DNA from: Rhizopus arrhizus
Lineage: Eukaryota; Mucoromycota; Mucoromycetes; Mucorales; Rhizopodaceae
DNA length: 64,000 nucleotides
Reading direction: 5' to 3'
Assembly (NCBI GenBank): GCA_024220505.1
Contig: JAKZZE010000008.1
Location: 1,922,001 to 1,986,000 of the forward strand
A model generated the notes under the pieces. It was given only the letters and a program-made list of their open reading frames with translations. It did not search any database and was not told the DNA's origin. This document shows, piece by piece, positions 1 through 12,394 of this stretch (positions are counted from its first letter, which is position 1; the number at the start of each line of letters is the position of its first letter). A program made the position numbers and the translations under genes.

Positions 1-679
1 GTTTGCAAACATATATGCATTGAACCAAATCCTCTTCATTATCTAATGCCTTTAAAATATGTAAAACAATCTCTGTGGGAATCAATCTCATCTTTTTTTT
101 TTTTTTCTTTCTTTTTTTAAAATAAAAGAAAAATATATACACAAAAAAAGAAATAATGCGTATGAACAAAAAAAATATAATTCGACGATGACGTAGAAAA
201 ACAGGAGTATAGTTTATCCATTTTCATACAATAAGAACAATAAATTCATCTGCATTTGATCTTATAAAAACAAGAGTGCAAGGAAAAAAACTAACTTTCT
301 GTGTTGTATAAAAATATTGAAGAGACGACAAGAGAATATCTCGTCAGTGTATAAGCTGCAGTAGTTACTGCTAAATTAAGAACAGCATGATCTCATTTGC
401 CAAAGGATGGTTTTCAAGTGTCAATACCTCTAACAAACGCTTTATCAACCGCCATATGCATTTCTGTTAGGTTCCTTTCCTGTTTATTATTTGGAATTCA
501 TGACGAAGATGGAACAAAAAAAAAGAATCAAATACAAATGCCAACACTCCCTGTACTCCACAGTAATAATCATGCATAGCCTTCAAGTGTAGCATGACCA
601 AAGGAGAAAAATAATCAAGCTAAACAGCGCATTGAAATTATTTGTAAGTTTTAAAATCACGTATTCATCTTGAACAATA
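1..679. other. AT-rich stretch, no gene recognised
   Basis: Homopolymer runs and short open frames only. The longest reading frame here (397..579, +) has no recognisable domain and no splice context. It may be flank of the transposase remnant that follows. Confidence 0.5.
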
Positions 680-1728
680 TCAAAAAAAAAAGATTGAATT
701 ATATGGATAGCCACTTTGAAAGATATGAAGAAAAGGGATCGAAACAGCGGTCCTCCTCTCAACATCATCGTACTCTATGGTAAGCTCTTTGATAATAACA
801 TCACCCGCTCTTTGCTCTTTGCCTCCTTCCAGCTTACTTTTTCTAGGTTTAGCTGTCTTCGATGTTTGAGTTTTTGGGCCCCTTTGCTTTTTAGGGGTTC
901 GTTTTTTCATAACAACATGGATAACACTAGTACAGTGTATAGCACCGATAATGGTGTGGGAGGGAGAACGAGTCTTTTCAATCTCTACTTGAGCAGGTGT
1001 TCTTACAGCCGACCTAGCCCAATTGTTTCTCATGTTGATGTCAAATCCAGCCTCATCAATAAAGACGCAGTTCTTAGTGTAATCCAGATCTGAGTCTTTC
1101 CACCTCATGAACCACTCGTATCTTGTTTGCAAATTATTTTTAGAGTTTCTTGCCTTAGGGTCGAAGGTTGGCTTCTTGATTGTAATGAGCATGTTGTTTC
1201 TCAAGTGGTGATTCATTTGAGACTTCGAGGCCTTGAAGTTCTCAAACTATGATGCCAGGGAGTCAACAGGGAGTCAATAATGTCATCAGCACAAAGCTGT
1301 GGGTCTTTTTCTACTATTTGCTGAATGTACTGCTCATGCTCAGGAGTAAATGAATTAGGTCGACCTGAATTCCTTTACGACTTTTTGTAGGCAGCTTCCC
1401 CGGCTTCCTCGTAGCATTTCCACCAACGGATAGCAGTATGAGGGTTTATCCCGAGATTCTTTGCATGCAAATTTACTTTTCCTCTTTCCATAAGGCCTTC
1501 GATCATTCGGCCGATGAATACCTCTCTGGTCTGGTCATCGTAGTCTTTGTAGACGCCTTTGTCAATTGGTTTGGTAACTTCTACACCTTTTTTTATCGTA
1601 TCCTTTACTGCAGTTTCTTTCTTTGCTGGTTTGGAACTCAAATAGGACTTTTGGCTCGTTATGGTTTCGAGTATTATAGTTTCGAGTACTACGTTTGGAT
1701 TACTAGCTTTCGTCAATACACCTTCCAT
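680..1728 (-). pseudogene. Tc1/mariner-like DDE transposase, broken
   Basis: The reading frame starts at 1728 with a helix-turn-helix region (HAKNLGINPHTAIRWW) and runs to an in-frame TAA near 1376. The same frame continues after that stop (GRPNSFTPEHEQYI), as in intact relatives, so the stop is a lesion. A further frameshift lies between 1217 and 1300. The second half (from 1216) holds the first catalytic Asp block (CVFIDEAGFDINMRNNW) and a basic segment rich in Lys and Arg. The blocks with the second Asp and the Glu are missing, and the frame ends in unrelated sequence. I could not identify terminal inverted repeats. It is a dead fragment of a Tc1-like family different from the other copies in the window. 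Confidence 0.75.
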
Positions 1729-2182
1729 TGGATCGAAACTCTTTCTCCATACTCATTATAGACATTCTCGTGTCCATCTTCATAAAAAAATGTGTTTTTT
1801 ATCATAGTAGTTAGTTATAAGAGCGAAAAGGAAGAATTAAAGTCTTTACTTCATGGCAGACAATAACTCTCAGCAACGCCAATTTGAGTTAGCCCAAAAC
1901 GACAAAGTAAAATTTCAAAAACGGCAATCATTTACTAATAAACTACCAATTGTTTTCAAGTGAGCGCCATTTGTCTTTAGATAACCGCCAAGAAGCTTTC
2001 TGAAATTGCCATTTATTTTTTCAAAATGGACAAAATTTATCAGCCGCACTGTAACTTTAAGGATCAGCAAATGCCATGAATAATTTTAAGGGAAAAAAAA
2101 AATTTCAAGAATAATTCTAATTCTAATTTACTTTTTACTTCTTAGTTTTTAGTAAATGTGTTTCCTTGGTTATTGTCAAGTT
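1729..2182. other. intergenic, no feature seen
   Basis: Spacer between the transposase remnant and the 3' end of the membrane-protein gene. AT-rich, with no open frame of interest. Confidence 0.4.
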
Positions 2183-3490
2183 TTATTGTTTATTCTTTTC
2201 ATTCAATTCGAGGTCTTCATTCCATTCTGGTTTTCTCATGAATTGTCTAAAAGTGTCTGCAATCATAAGTGCATCTGTAGAGGATAAGATGCTACTGGAA
2301 TGATGGGCTTCACTGTGTAAACCCAACGCTGGTTGCAGTCCTGGTTTTTCATTATCTCTTATCTGTGTTGGTGGTGGTAGTTGTTGACTGGATGATATAT
2401 CGCGTGTGGCTGTGGGAGCAGCAGCGGAAGTAAGAGCGACATGATCTGGAACCAATAATTTTTCATCATTGACATGCTCACCTGCTGCTACTGCATTTAA
2501 TTGATTCTGATTTCTATTCTTATATCTTCTCAAAACCCAAAATAACGCTACCAAGGCTGCTAAAAATAACACTGAAACAATACAAATCACTGCAATAGCC
2601 CAACCTGGTAATCCACTGTTGCTGTTGCCATCATTATCTGTAGGAAGTGGTGTCTGTGAACTGACAGGTGGATCATGATGTGTACTGTTGGATATTATTT
2701 GACTGGTATTGTGTGCATTCTCTAATAATTTATATAAAAAAAAAAGATATAAGATGATATCAATAAAAAGAGACTACTTACGTATTAATGTGAATGATTG
2801 AGGAGGAGGAAATTGATTTTGACCAGAGGGTATCTTTGCAAGATCCGTTTGAATATCATAACCAGCGCCTACTAAATAAAAATACATTGTCCAACTGACA
2901 TTAGGCGAATTGTCTGGTAGTGTCTCTGGATACCATGAATCATCTATAAGTGGTACCAAGATTCCAATTGATTTCTCTAAATTGGGCCAGGTCTTGACAG
3001 ATGTATAGTCACCGGTCGTGTTGGGTGAATAAAGCAAATAGAGATCAACTTCATTCTAAAGAATTGTGCTTTAGTTTTTCTTTTTTCTCGATTTTTTCAT
3101 ACATTTCATCTTTATCCTTCTTTTTAAGGAGAAAACGTACTTACGTATGCATTAAATAACGGATTACTTTTTTATATAAAATTATAAACATCTTTTATAA
3201 AACAATAAAGCTTTTTTTTTTTGTTTTCTTACTTGTATTTCCATGTAATTTCATATATTGTATTATTATACCAAATAGAAGAAGATGTTGGTGAACATAT
3301 TGATACTGTATTATTTTGATTAAATAAACAAGATCTCGATGCAATAGCTTAAATAAAGGAATAAATAAAACTAAAGTTTATTTTTGATTTATTATATTTT
3401 ACCTTGTCTTTTATCTAAAAATAGTGAAATAGTATTGACTTGATTCAATAATAATAATAATAATATGCAACAAAAAAATAGAAAGTACAT
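2183..3490 (-). CDS. Type I membrane protein, signal peptide plus one TM, five exons
   Basis: I built this model from splice sites. The exons are 3490..3403, 3347..3233, 3166..3145 (22 nt), 3055..2782 and 2721..2183. All introns are GT-AG, the phases agree at every junction, and the total is 1038 nt (345 codons plus stop). The product starts with a hydrophobic signal peptide (MYFLFFCCILLLLLL). A predicted extracellular region of about 175 residues follows, with several N-glycosylation sequons (NNT, NTT, NVS, NTS, NST). A Ser/Thr/Pro-rich stalk leads to one membrane helix at about residues 207-229 (AIAVICIVSVLFLAALVALF). Basic residues (RRYKNR) mark the cytoplasmic side, and a tail of about 115 residues follows. 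The architecture resembles fungal cell-surface or wall-sensor proteins, but I do not recognise the family and assign no function. It is the only clear host protein gene here. Confidence 0.82.
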
Positions 3491-6400
3491 TTCTTTATAT
3501 AAAAAATATTTTTCAAAGAAGGGAAAAAAGGAAAAAAGAAAAAGAAAAGAAAAAAGTATGAAAAAAAGAGAGAAAAAAGCCGAGAAATAGTTTGGTGCTC
3601 CCCTTCCTTTTTTTTTTTTTTTTTTTTTTTTTTGAAAGGAAAAAGTAACAATGATTTCTGTATTGGATCGGATGCTTTTATACTGAATTTAAAAAGTAGT
3701 GTTACACGATATCAAAAATTGGGAATACAAAGGAAAATTCAGAATCAATTAAAATGAATCGAGAACTTGTATAAAGGAAGCATATTATGGAGATAGATTC
3801 CCTAGAGGGACAAAAGGTTGCTGTTATTTGAAAGAAGATGAATTATCTATGCTTATGATTTAAAATAAACAGTATCGACTTATATAAAAATTACTGCAAA
3901 CTATTTGCCTTCAATTGAACTAAAATAGGTCCCACGCGATTCCTCCTTTATTTTTAAATTATTTCATCTTTTACTTCATCTCTTTATAGCCATTGTATTC
4001 AAAATAAGCTGTCACTTAATGAATTGATACATACAGCACTTGCTTTAAACCCAAATTTATCAATTCATCATTTTCGTCCACTTTATCGTTATTTTCAACT
4101 TTTATTTTAATAAACATAAAGATAAGCCAGTAATACTTATCTTTTTCGTTTTTATAAAGTAAAAGAAAGTATGTATGCTATAAGTAAGAATCACAACTGT
4201 ACTCTTACTCTTTTATATAACAGTAAATAAGAAAAGTATTTCATTTTCATTCTCCTTTTATCATTCAATACGATCAATTTTCAATCTAGAGGTTAAGTTG
4301 AAATTTATATCAGTTTAGGCAATGTAGGAAATTGTCATGACTGTATGCCAAAATGACAAAGTACTCCAATCAACTAGAATACTGAATTTCTTTATTCAAT
4401 GAAGTATGCTATTCATGATTCAAGAAATACTTTAAAGGCACTAAAAAAACATTAAAAAGAGTATAAAAAGCAATTTCATTATCAAGTAATTATTTCATAC
4501 TTATTATCGTCTTTGTTTGACTAAATGTATCACTACTTTGTCAGCAAATTACATCTCTGACGCGTTGTATGACAGTAAACAATCCATCTTAAAGACAAAC
4601 TAAAAGGATGAAAATGATTGGTTGAATTTTTACTCAAAAAAAAAATATAGTATTTTTTTATTGTCTTTATTTTCATAAATTTAAAGCTTGTTTGATCCTT
4701 GTAGAGTAAAACAAGCCTAAAAGCTATTGAACAAAAGACACAAACGAATTGAGACACCACGCGGTGACTGAAATGTTGTGTTATGTTGTACAAAATTATA
4801 TGTGACGTTAAAATACATCGTACCTTGTTAACTTCTTTATACATTTATTTCACAATAAATGATAATCATTCATCCTTTAACTGATAATAAAAGCATGCTG
4901 TGATACATGAGTCACCAAAAACCTATTTCAAGGCGTTCCGTTTGTTGTACTACTGAATCAGCAACTAGTTGCTTTTTATTTCTTTTTTTGCTCCCATTCA
5001 GGCCAAAAAATACTCATTTTCAAACAACATTCTAATGAAATAATTGAAAATGGGCATAAATAGCTAAACAAATTTTCCAAATAGTGGCAGCCTGTTAATT
5101 TTAAAGCTTGAGAATTGAATTCATCTTTAGACCTGTCCTTTTTATTTTTAAATTTTATCTACTATGGTTGGAAATCAATAAAACAAGCTTTGAACTTTTA
5201 ACTTACATAAAAACTCTTGTAAATACTAAATCAAGCTATCATTTCAAAAACATGTTAGCACACTCAAATATTAAGCTTATCATCAAAGATTCCCGATATC
5301 CCCTTTTTTTTTGGACAAACATAGAAACTAGAGCCTTCCATAGGTCATTGAGTCTAACGCTAAGAATCGAATATTCTTTGATACACAATAGTTTTTTTTA
5401 TTACAACTTTTATTTGTAGCAAAAGAATCCGCCAACAAATGCAAGCGAACGACAAGATAAAATAAGCAATACAATAGTAAAGCTGTGTATGTAGTTTGTT
5501 TTAGACTGAATTCATATTTAGTAACAACAGGAATTTACCAGTAAGCATTTATAAAATGAATACTGTGGAAATTGAAGAATGCACATTAAAAGCATGGAAT
5601 AAGTAAGCTAACTGTAGAAAGGAAACTGCAGCCACATAAAAATAGAAGGAATATTTTTAAAAGGTTTTTATGTTGTTCTTATACATAAGAATAAAAGGGG
5701 TCTAAAATACTTTACCTTCTTCCTTATCCTCATTTTGCAACCATCTCAAACAGGTAATTGGCAAACGCTCAAAAATAACCATAGTGAATGGCAAAAGCAA
5801 GGCTTTAAGTTAATGATTCACACTCCTATTATATCGATTTGATTTGATAATAATAAGGTCCACCAAAGAAAAATTGAGAAAATGCAGGCAACACACTCAT
5901 CCTACTGCCATGAATGAGAAGCATCACTCCCAATTAACAGCGTTTGTATCTCAGTATTAGGTGAAAGCTCACCTATTTCTGTACATCCTATCAAACCGGA
6001 ACGATATTCTCTTTCATGTGAAACGAGCCATTTGTATACTTCAACATTAAACACTTCAACATCCTGTAGTATTCCGACTTACTTTAAACATGATTCACAT
6101 TCGAATAACAACATCAGGATAATGAATACATAAAAAGACAACATTTCTATATGTACTATTCGGTCATTACTAATGCTACTTCTTTAACTCATTACAAATT
6201 GTTTTAAACAGTTTCTGAAATAATAAAGCATAAATGAAAAATAAGATCAACTTAAAAAATAGATATAAGCAGTCCATTTGCATGATCAGAAATACAACTT
6301 TATATTAAACTTTATTCTTCCTCAGTCTCCAACTGTAATGAACTAAAATATGTTTGAAAAGATGATGTGGAATCTTTATGAAAAGAGTATAAATACTAAA

Positions 6401-6523
6401 TACGCTCATAATAAATAAAGGACACCAGCTGTCATTTCAGCCCACTAAAGGGATTTCAAGCTTATGTTATGCTTTGGGGGAAATTAATCATTCGTAATGG
6501 GCTGCGGCGGCAAGCTCTGTGAG

Positions 6524-6525
<2 letters not shown>
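3491..6525. other. AT-rich gene-poor stretch
   Basis: Upstream of the membrane-protein gene. It contains homopolymer runs, including a T run at about 3608-3633. Reading frames at 4533..4844 (-) and 5108..5419 (+) have biased hydrophobic or Lys/Ile/Asn-rich composition and no recognisable domain. I see no RNA gene and no element ends. Confidence 0.5.

Positions 6526-6560
<35 letters not shown>
6526..6560 (+). repeat. 35-nt poly-A tract
   Basis: An uninterrupted run of A follows a short GC-richer stretch (6499..6525). It looks like a retroposon tail, but I could not identify a body or target duplication. Confidence 0.6.
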
Positions 6561-6562
<2 letters not shown>

Positions 6563-6671
6563 CAGTATACATAACATTTTTATCGAGTTTAGCTTTCTTT
6601 ACTTTTTATAAACCACAATTGTTTAATTATACAACTTTTTGCATTGATTGATGAAACTTTTATAGATGTAC

Positions 6672-7225
6672 TGTTGTATCATGGTAAGAATAATTAACGA
6701 AGAAGTAGAAACAAAGGTCGAGAAACAGTTTGGAGTACTATTTGAGACTGATCTTTATTTCAGTTTAAGTTAAAGTAAAAATTATTCTTATTGAAGGCAG
6801 GTATTTATATCTTATTGAATGGCTTGATATCTTCTATTGTAAGCGTTCTTCTAATCTTCAGGTACTTTAGCAAGTGTCATCTATAATTATGACTATGAAA
6901 ACTTTTCATTTGTTCTTTTGTATGTCTGTCATAGATTATCTTTTACTCTGGGAGTTCCACACTGATTTGAATAACGTTATTTTACGCGTTATTTCAATTA
7001 TGTGAAAAATTAGCAATATTCCTGATATTGGATTGGATTTTGTTATTTTAGTTGATACTTCTTCTTATCAAAGAATTCTCACTAATACAAAACATATTCT
7101 AAAAGAACATGTTTAATTGGAATTGATTGTATGATCTTATTTAAATAAACTTATATCTTACTATGATCTTGTATTAAGACTTATATTTATCAATGTCAAC
7201 TACAATCAGTTACTGTTCTACAACA
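6672..7225 (-). repeat. 3' LTR of the decayed Ty3/gypsy chromovirus
   Basis: In element orientation the repeat runs from TGTTGTAGAACAG (at 7225) to CCATGATACAACA (at 6672), so the ends form TGTTGTA/TACAACA inverted repeats. A polypurine tract (GGGAGGGGATTA) lies directly upstream, between the pol stop and the LTR. Inside are a TATA-like box (ATATAAATACC, about 6810) and an AATAAAG signal about 55 nt further on. Length 554 bp. Confidence 0.75.
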
Positions 7226-7245
7226 TAATCCCCTCCCAGGTATGA

Positions 7246-7660
7246 TCAATACTGTTTAGATCTTTTAGATTTACCTTGGCTCTTGTTCTTATCATTAATT
7301 GTTGTGGTAGAGTAATTGGTTTCTTTTAAGTCTATTAGTATTTTACGTTTACTTGACTTTTCTTTTTTATCAAGAATTTTATATTTTGTTTTAATGTCTT
7401 CAGGGACAATACCAATTCTTTGCCAATATTCAGTTATGAATTTAAGATCTGCAAAGTGAGGTGCAGGTTCCCAGGTATCCTCATTCTCATCATAACCTTT
7501 CCATCTACACTTATAAATATATTTTTCTTTAACTTTTTTATGTTTTAAGATGGCTTCAACTTGATAGAACTTATTTGAGGATATTACTTCATCCTGTGAT
7601 ATTATCTCGAGTGCAGATAGTGGGTAGTTTTTAGGTAATAAATCTCCCATTTTCATCTTC
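7246..7660 (-). pseudogene. Integrase C-terminus with chromodomain, frameshifted
   Basis: This continues the integrase reading after a frameshift near 7640-7660. The chromodomain is clear (YIYKCRWKGYDENEDTWEP, about 7480-7540), with its aromatic residues and the WKGY...TWEP signature. In chromoviruses this module binds modified histones and directs integration into heterochromatin. A Lys/Ser-rich tail follows, ending at 7246 just before the polypurine tract. The frame differs from the upstream integrase, so the full polyprotein can no longer be made as one chain. Confidence 0.75.
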
Positions 7661-9496
7661 AAGCACATATGATCCACATTGGGTGATCCTTTTAACTTTA
7701 TAAGGTCCTTCATATGGAGCATCAAGCTTATTTGTTTTATAATTTACTGTTACCAATACATAACTATTTTCGGGGATTGATACAAGTTTATGTGACGCAT
7801 CAAATTTTTCCTTTTGTTTGTTTGTTATTATTTTTGTACGTTCATATATAGCAGGGAACACAATCTCCGTCATTCTTTTTATATTGAGAAGGAGTTGTTT
7901 ATTTATTTCTTCTTTAGTTGCCTTATTTTTTTCTTTGCTAAAATCTTCAAAGTCATTCATGTTACGACCGTACATTAAAGTGAAGGGTGGCGTCTTAGTA
8001 CGTTCATTGTGTTTACCATTTAAGTAGAGTTGTGTAGAAGGAACATATAAATCCCAATCTGCTTTAGCACCCTCGATTTGTTTCTTTATTGCATTTACAG
8101 CTGTTTGTACCCAACGTTCACTTACTCCATTAGCTCTGGGATGATAACTAGATATGAGTCTATGGTCATAACCAGCATTTTCAGCAAGTAATTGCATAAG
8201 CTCATTTACAAATTCACCACCATTATCAGATTGGATTACACGTGGAAAACCATAATGCGAGAATACATCGATTAAAGCTTTTACAATCGTCATAGATTGC
8301 TTATCAGGCAAGGGTTTCAATACACAGTAACGTGTAGCAATGTCAACCATAATCAGCAAGTAATTGTTGCCATTCAAGGAAGTTTTCATGGGACCAGCTA
8401 AATCAATGCCCCAACTATCTCCAGGTAATGTGGCTGTAATGGGTCTTAGAGGATTATAACCCTTTTTGATTATGTTAAATTGTTGACATGGAATACAACT
8501 CTTAACAAGTTCTACGGCTTCATTTTTCAGATTGGACCAGTAGATACCTTTACGCTTTAAAGCATGGTAAATTGCATCAGAACCAAAGTGTCCTTTAATG
8601 TGCTCACGTAGAAGAAGTAGTTTACGTTCTTCTGGATCCGGAGGTGTCATGTATTCACCTTTGTCTTCACTGGGTAGTTTTACTGCTGCTCTATTCAAAA
8701 GATGAAGCTTATCCCCTCCCAGTTCATTGACAGGATCTTCAATTTCATATAGACGAGAAAGTGTGTCAGGGAGAATATTATCTACACCTGGTAAATGAAC
8801 GACTTTAAAATCATATTGGAGCAGTGTATCGAACCAATTTATGAGCATAGCGTTAGCAATCTTTTGCGTGTGAAGATAAATGAGTGCCTTATGATCTGTA
8901 TACAGAGTAAATTTGTTTCCCCATAAATACTTATGGAACCTCTTCAGAGCATATACAACTGCTAATAATTCTCGCTTAGTAGCTGAATAGTTACGTTCAC
9001 TTTTAGATAAAGTTTTAGCTATCATAGAAATGTAGTGTACTTTCCCATTTATCTTTTGATACAGAATAACACCTATACCAACGTTAGAGGCATTGGTAGC
9101 GACATAGAAAGGTTGATTCATATCAGGGTATGAAAGAATTACATTTTCTAACAATACTTTCTTTAAGTTGTCAAAACATTGTTGATGCTTATCATCCCAT
9201 AATTTAACTAATGATTTTTCATTTCTTAAGGCATCCAGTGGAGCTAACAGTGTAGATGCTTTAGGAATATGAGGACGGAAATAATTTATGAGTCCACAGT
9301 ATCTCATTATATCCTTTCCAGTCTTGGGGACAGGAAATTCTTGCACATTAGCAACTTTACGAAGGTCAAGAGAAACACCTTTAGGAGATATTCTGAAACC
9401 AAGTAAATTAATTTTGCGTTGAAAAAATGTACATTTATCAGGATTTAACTTGAGATTTACTTTAGTAAGTTTATCAATTACTTGTTTTAAGTGTTA
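7631..9496 (-). pseudogene. RT C-terminus, RNase H and integrase of the chromovirus
   Basis: Open from just below an in-frame TAA at 9494-9496 to a frameshift near 7650. It carries the end of RT, then RNase H (ATKRELLAVVYALKRFHKYL, LYTDHKALIYL). The first RNase H position reads YVATNASNVGIG, with Asn where the family normally has Asp. The integrase follows: an HHCC zinc-binding part (HIKGHFG...CIPCQQF), then the catalytic D...D...E blocks (WGIDLAGPM, IQSDNGGEF, PRANGVSERW) and a GPY-like segment (YEGPYKV). This is the best preserved part of the element, but it is cut off from its N-terminal domains by upstream lesions. Confidence 0.8.
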
Positions 9497-10252
9497 CTTA
9501 TGCTCTTCAATGGAAGTAGATACTACAACTATGTCATCAACAAAACATTTAGCAAAGGACATGTTTTTTAATGCGATGCTCATAGTTCTCTGCATTACAC
9601 TGGATACATGCTTTAGACCAAAAGGAGTCCAACAGGTATATACTGTACAGAGTTCCAAGAGAAAGCTAATTTATGTGCATGCTCTTCATTCATTTTTAAA
9701 GAGTTAAAAGCAGATTTAAGATCCAAAGTGGAATATACAGTTGCTCCTTTCAATGCTTCAAATAGCTCAAAAATTTTAGACAAGGGCATTCTGTCAATTG
9801 TCTTTAGAAGAGCATTAACATGTCTGGGATCATGGCACACACGGTAACCAGTTACTTCACCCTTAGCATTAGTCTTCTTTACTACAGTCAAAGCTGAGTT
9901 CCACTCGGTGTTAGCAGGAGCTCTCTTGATTACACCATTCTCCAGCCATTCATCTATCTGATCTTGTACTATCTTATGATATGCTAAAGGCACAGGATAG
10001 GGACGTCGATAAGATTTGACACCTTCAGGAGTTTCAATCGAGACAACAGATTCCGGTATAGTACAAAAGGAACCTTTAGATATTGCTTGATTTGATTGAA
10101 TTAATGGTTTAATATAGTTTAATGCTTGTTGATATTCATTAGATGAACCAGCGGGGCAGTTCTCTAATTCAGTCATCTCATCATCAACTTTATTCAAGAG
10201 TTCACTAAAGTCATTGAATTTATGTTCAGGTACTTGGAATTGTCTAAAGATA
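9497..10252 (-). pseudogene. Reverse transcriptase of the chromovirus, frameshifted
   Basis: The frame opens near 10252 (SIFRQFQVPEHKFNDFSELL) and reads through conserved RT blocks: the RRPYPVPL region, the palm strand (VYSTLDLKSAFNSLKM) and KLAFSWNSVQYIPVG. A single-base deletion near 9635 shifts the frame. Reading on in the next frame gives TPFGLKHVSSVMQRTM and the catalytic box FVDDIVVVS, followed by the in-frame TAA at 9494. Catalytic residues are present but spread over two frames, so no active RT can be expected. Confidence 0.8.
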
Positions 10253-10270
10253 CTTTACTATCATCCCATT

Positions 10271-10673
10271 TGTAAGGAATGTGGTATTTACATATGTAAT
10301 AAAGTAATAATGTAAATTACTACGAACAATGATCATCCAAATTAGGAATATCGGACATTGTATTATGCCACGTCAAATAAAATCATATCCCGATCCACTC
10401 CAAAATATTATAACAAGTTCCTGGATCAGGATTAATAATTACTTTATAAAAAGTTGTCAAACAATAACAATCCTATAAATAATTTATCATCTAATATCGA
10501 TTAATAATCAATGATCATATACTGTGAATACTATTATTTAGCCGTGGATAGAAAAGTATAAATACCCTCATATTTTTAACTTGAATAAAGAAAAATCTAC
10601 TTTGAGTCTCACTTATTTTTATATTTGTTGATTGACTTAGTACTTTTTTATATTATAAACCCTAAATATCACA
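10271..10673 (+). repeat. LTR-like insertion between protease and RT
   Basis: About 400 bp of non-coding sequence separates the protease end from the RT start. It begins TGTAAGGAATG and ends AATATCACA. Near its right end it has a TATA-like box (AGTATAAATACC, about 10557) and then GAATAAAG, the order expected of an LTR in the + orientation. I found no convincing target duplication and no internal region, so it is probably a solo LTR of another family. Confidence 0.55.
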
Positions 10674-11141
10674 AGGAAGTCCAGTAAGACCAATACCAAG
10701 ATTACTCATAAAATCAATACCAATACTCATATCATGATCATTTGTTAAATTCATTACTTCAAAGGTATGATTAAAGCTTTTTCCATTACACTTAATGTTT
10801 CCTTCAGTTAAGCCAATTCTCTTAACAGTAGAGTTACAGTCAGCTAACTTTATGACATTATTATTTTTAGGAGGAATAATTAAAAAATTATTTTGGAAAC
10901 AAAATTTTTTATTTATAGAGGAAAAATTTGCTCCAGTATCCAAGATTGTGATGGTTTTTCTATTGTTTGCAAGTATAGGAAAAGTTATAGAATTATCATT
11001 AGTACTTTTAAAGTCTCGAGTAACTATTAATTCTTTTTCTTTTTTAGACTTACAGTCAAGTGCCATACGGTTGAGAGGGCTGTTTATTTCACATTCATCC
11101 TCTTCATCAGATACATCATTGTTTGCAGTTCTTACGGTCAT
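10662..11141 (-). pseudogene. Aspartic protease region of the chromovirus polyprotein
   Basis: Retroviral-type protease with the active-site block ITILDTGANFSSI and a later hydrophobic block (IGIDFMSNLGIG). It lies in the same frame as the upstream zinc knuckle, separated by a TAG at 11226-11228. The last residues before the stop at 10662 are encoded by the inserted LTR-like sequence, so the real protease coding ends at about 10674. The family cleaves the Gag-Pol precursor in the particle. Confidence 0.75.
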
Positions 11142-12361
11142 CCGGTTTATATGTACTGCATTATCCTTATTGTTGCTATTACTATTTTTAGCATTTAGAA
11201 ATTCTTTGCACTTATGGCCTTGGAACTATTTTTTGTGACAGTAAGTACATGGCTTGGGTTCAAACTTTCCCTTATTTGCCAGAGGTATCTTGTACTTGTT
11301 GGTCAATACTTTACTAGTATTACCAGCATTACGGGTGGTACGTTCATCTTCGTTCATAGGTCGAGCACGTTTATGGGGAGTCTTGGCAGCAAAAGCAGAA
11401 TCTTCACCAGAGGCAAATACCAAGTCGATAATTTGGTTAATCGAACTAGGTAAGCGAGAACCAAAGTGGGATGAGATCGCTAATTGCGCGACAGACTTGA
11501 CAGATGCTTTTAAAGAAGCAAAGTGACAGCAAGGAGAGTGCCGTCCTCCATACCAGCTTCACGATGTATCTTTTGGAAGCGGTTTGAGTATTCCCTATTA
11601 CTCTCGTAGATGCCTTGACACATGGAATCGACTTCAACCATCAACAAGAACTTGCGGTAAGGGGTGTCGAAGTGATCCAAGATCATAGGGCGGACTTGCT
11701 TCCAAGAAAAACTTTTTTCCAGCAGTGCTTCCTTGCACCAAGAGAATTGCTCAGGGTTCATACATAGAGGTAACAACCGTTCCCAGTTGGAGTTTAGGGC
11801 TTAACCATGAGCACGTAAGACAGTTTCAAAGGTGTTACAAAAATCATAAGCACTGTCGTAGCACTCAGCCTTTTTCCTCCAAATAGCATCACCTTTTAAT
11901 TGAAGCGTAGGCAAGTCATTTGGCACGACCAGACGAAGAGAATGATTACTTGAACCATCAGCAGGGGTCTTCGTCTCTTCAAACATGGCAGTAAAGGACT
12001 TGAGAGCCTCCTTTGCTCTATTCACCTTTTCTTCGCAATCCTTGAATTTCTGATGTGCAGTAAGAGCAGCAGCAGTATCAGAATCATATCCGTTAACAAC
12101 CATATATTCCATGAAGGGTATCTTGGCTTGATTCTTCAAGTTTTCAATGATACGCAGCTTGCGACTTACAATGTCACCAGTGGCTTCCATCACTTTAGGA
12201 GCAGGTGTAGCAGTATCAGTGTCCATGGGGGTAGGTTCAGAAGCATACTTGCTAGCCATACTTCCTTGAGGAGAAGAAAGATCAGAGATTATAGAATTTT
12301 GACTTTCTGGGGTACTTGTTACAACGGGATCAATCATGGGTTTTTCTTGAGTTGTAGACAT
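11142..12361 (-). pseudogene. Gag of the chromovirus, with stops and a frameshift
   Basis: The likely start is the ATG at 12361 (MSTTQEKPMIDPV). The N-terminal half is open to an in-frame TAA at 11801-11803. The same frame then resumes (ALNSNWERLLPLCM) to about 11510, covering a retrotransposon-gag core (FSWKQVRPMILDHFDTPYRK). A frameshift near 11510 leads to the frame with a basic segment and a zinc knuckle (CTYCHKK-stop-FQGHKC), where a TAG at 11226 sits at a position where I would expect Trp. Gag forms the particle and binds RNA. This copy cannot make a full protein. Confidence 0.75.
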
Positions 12362-12394
12362 ATTGTGATAAAGTTTGGAATTCAAAAAGTAAAG

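Noticed and set aside
3445..3651. Lys- and Phe-rich frame of 68 codons on minus
   Set aside because: Low-complexity translation of homopolymer runs. It overlaps exon 1 of the membrane-protein gene in another frame.
5108..5419. 103-codon frame as a host gene
   Set aside because: No domain, no splice context, biased composition; not distinguishable from chance in AT-rich DNA.
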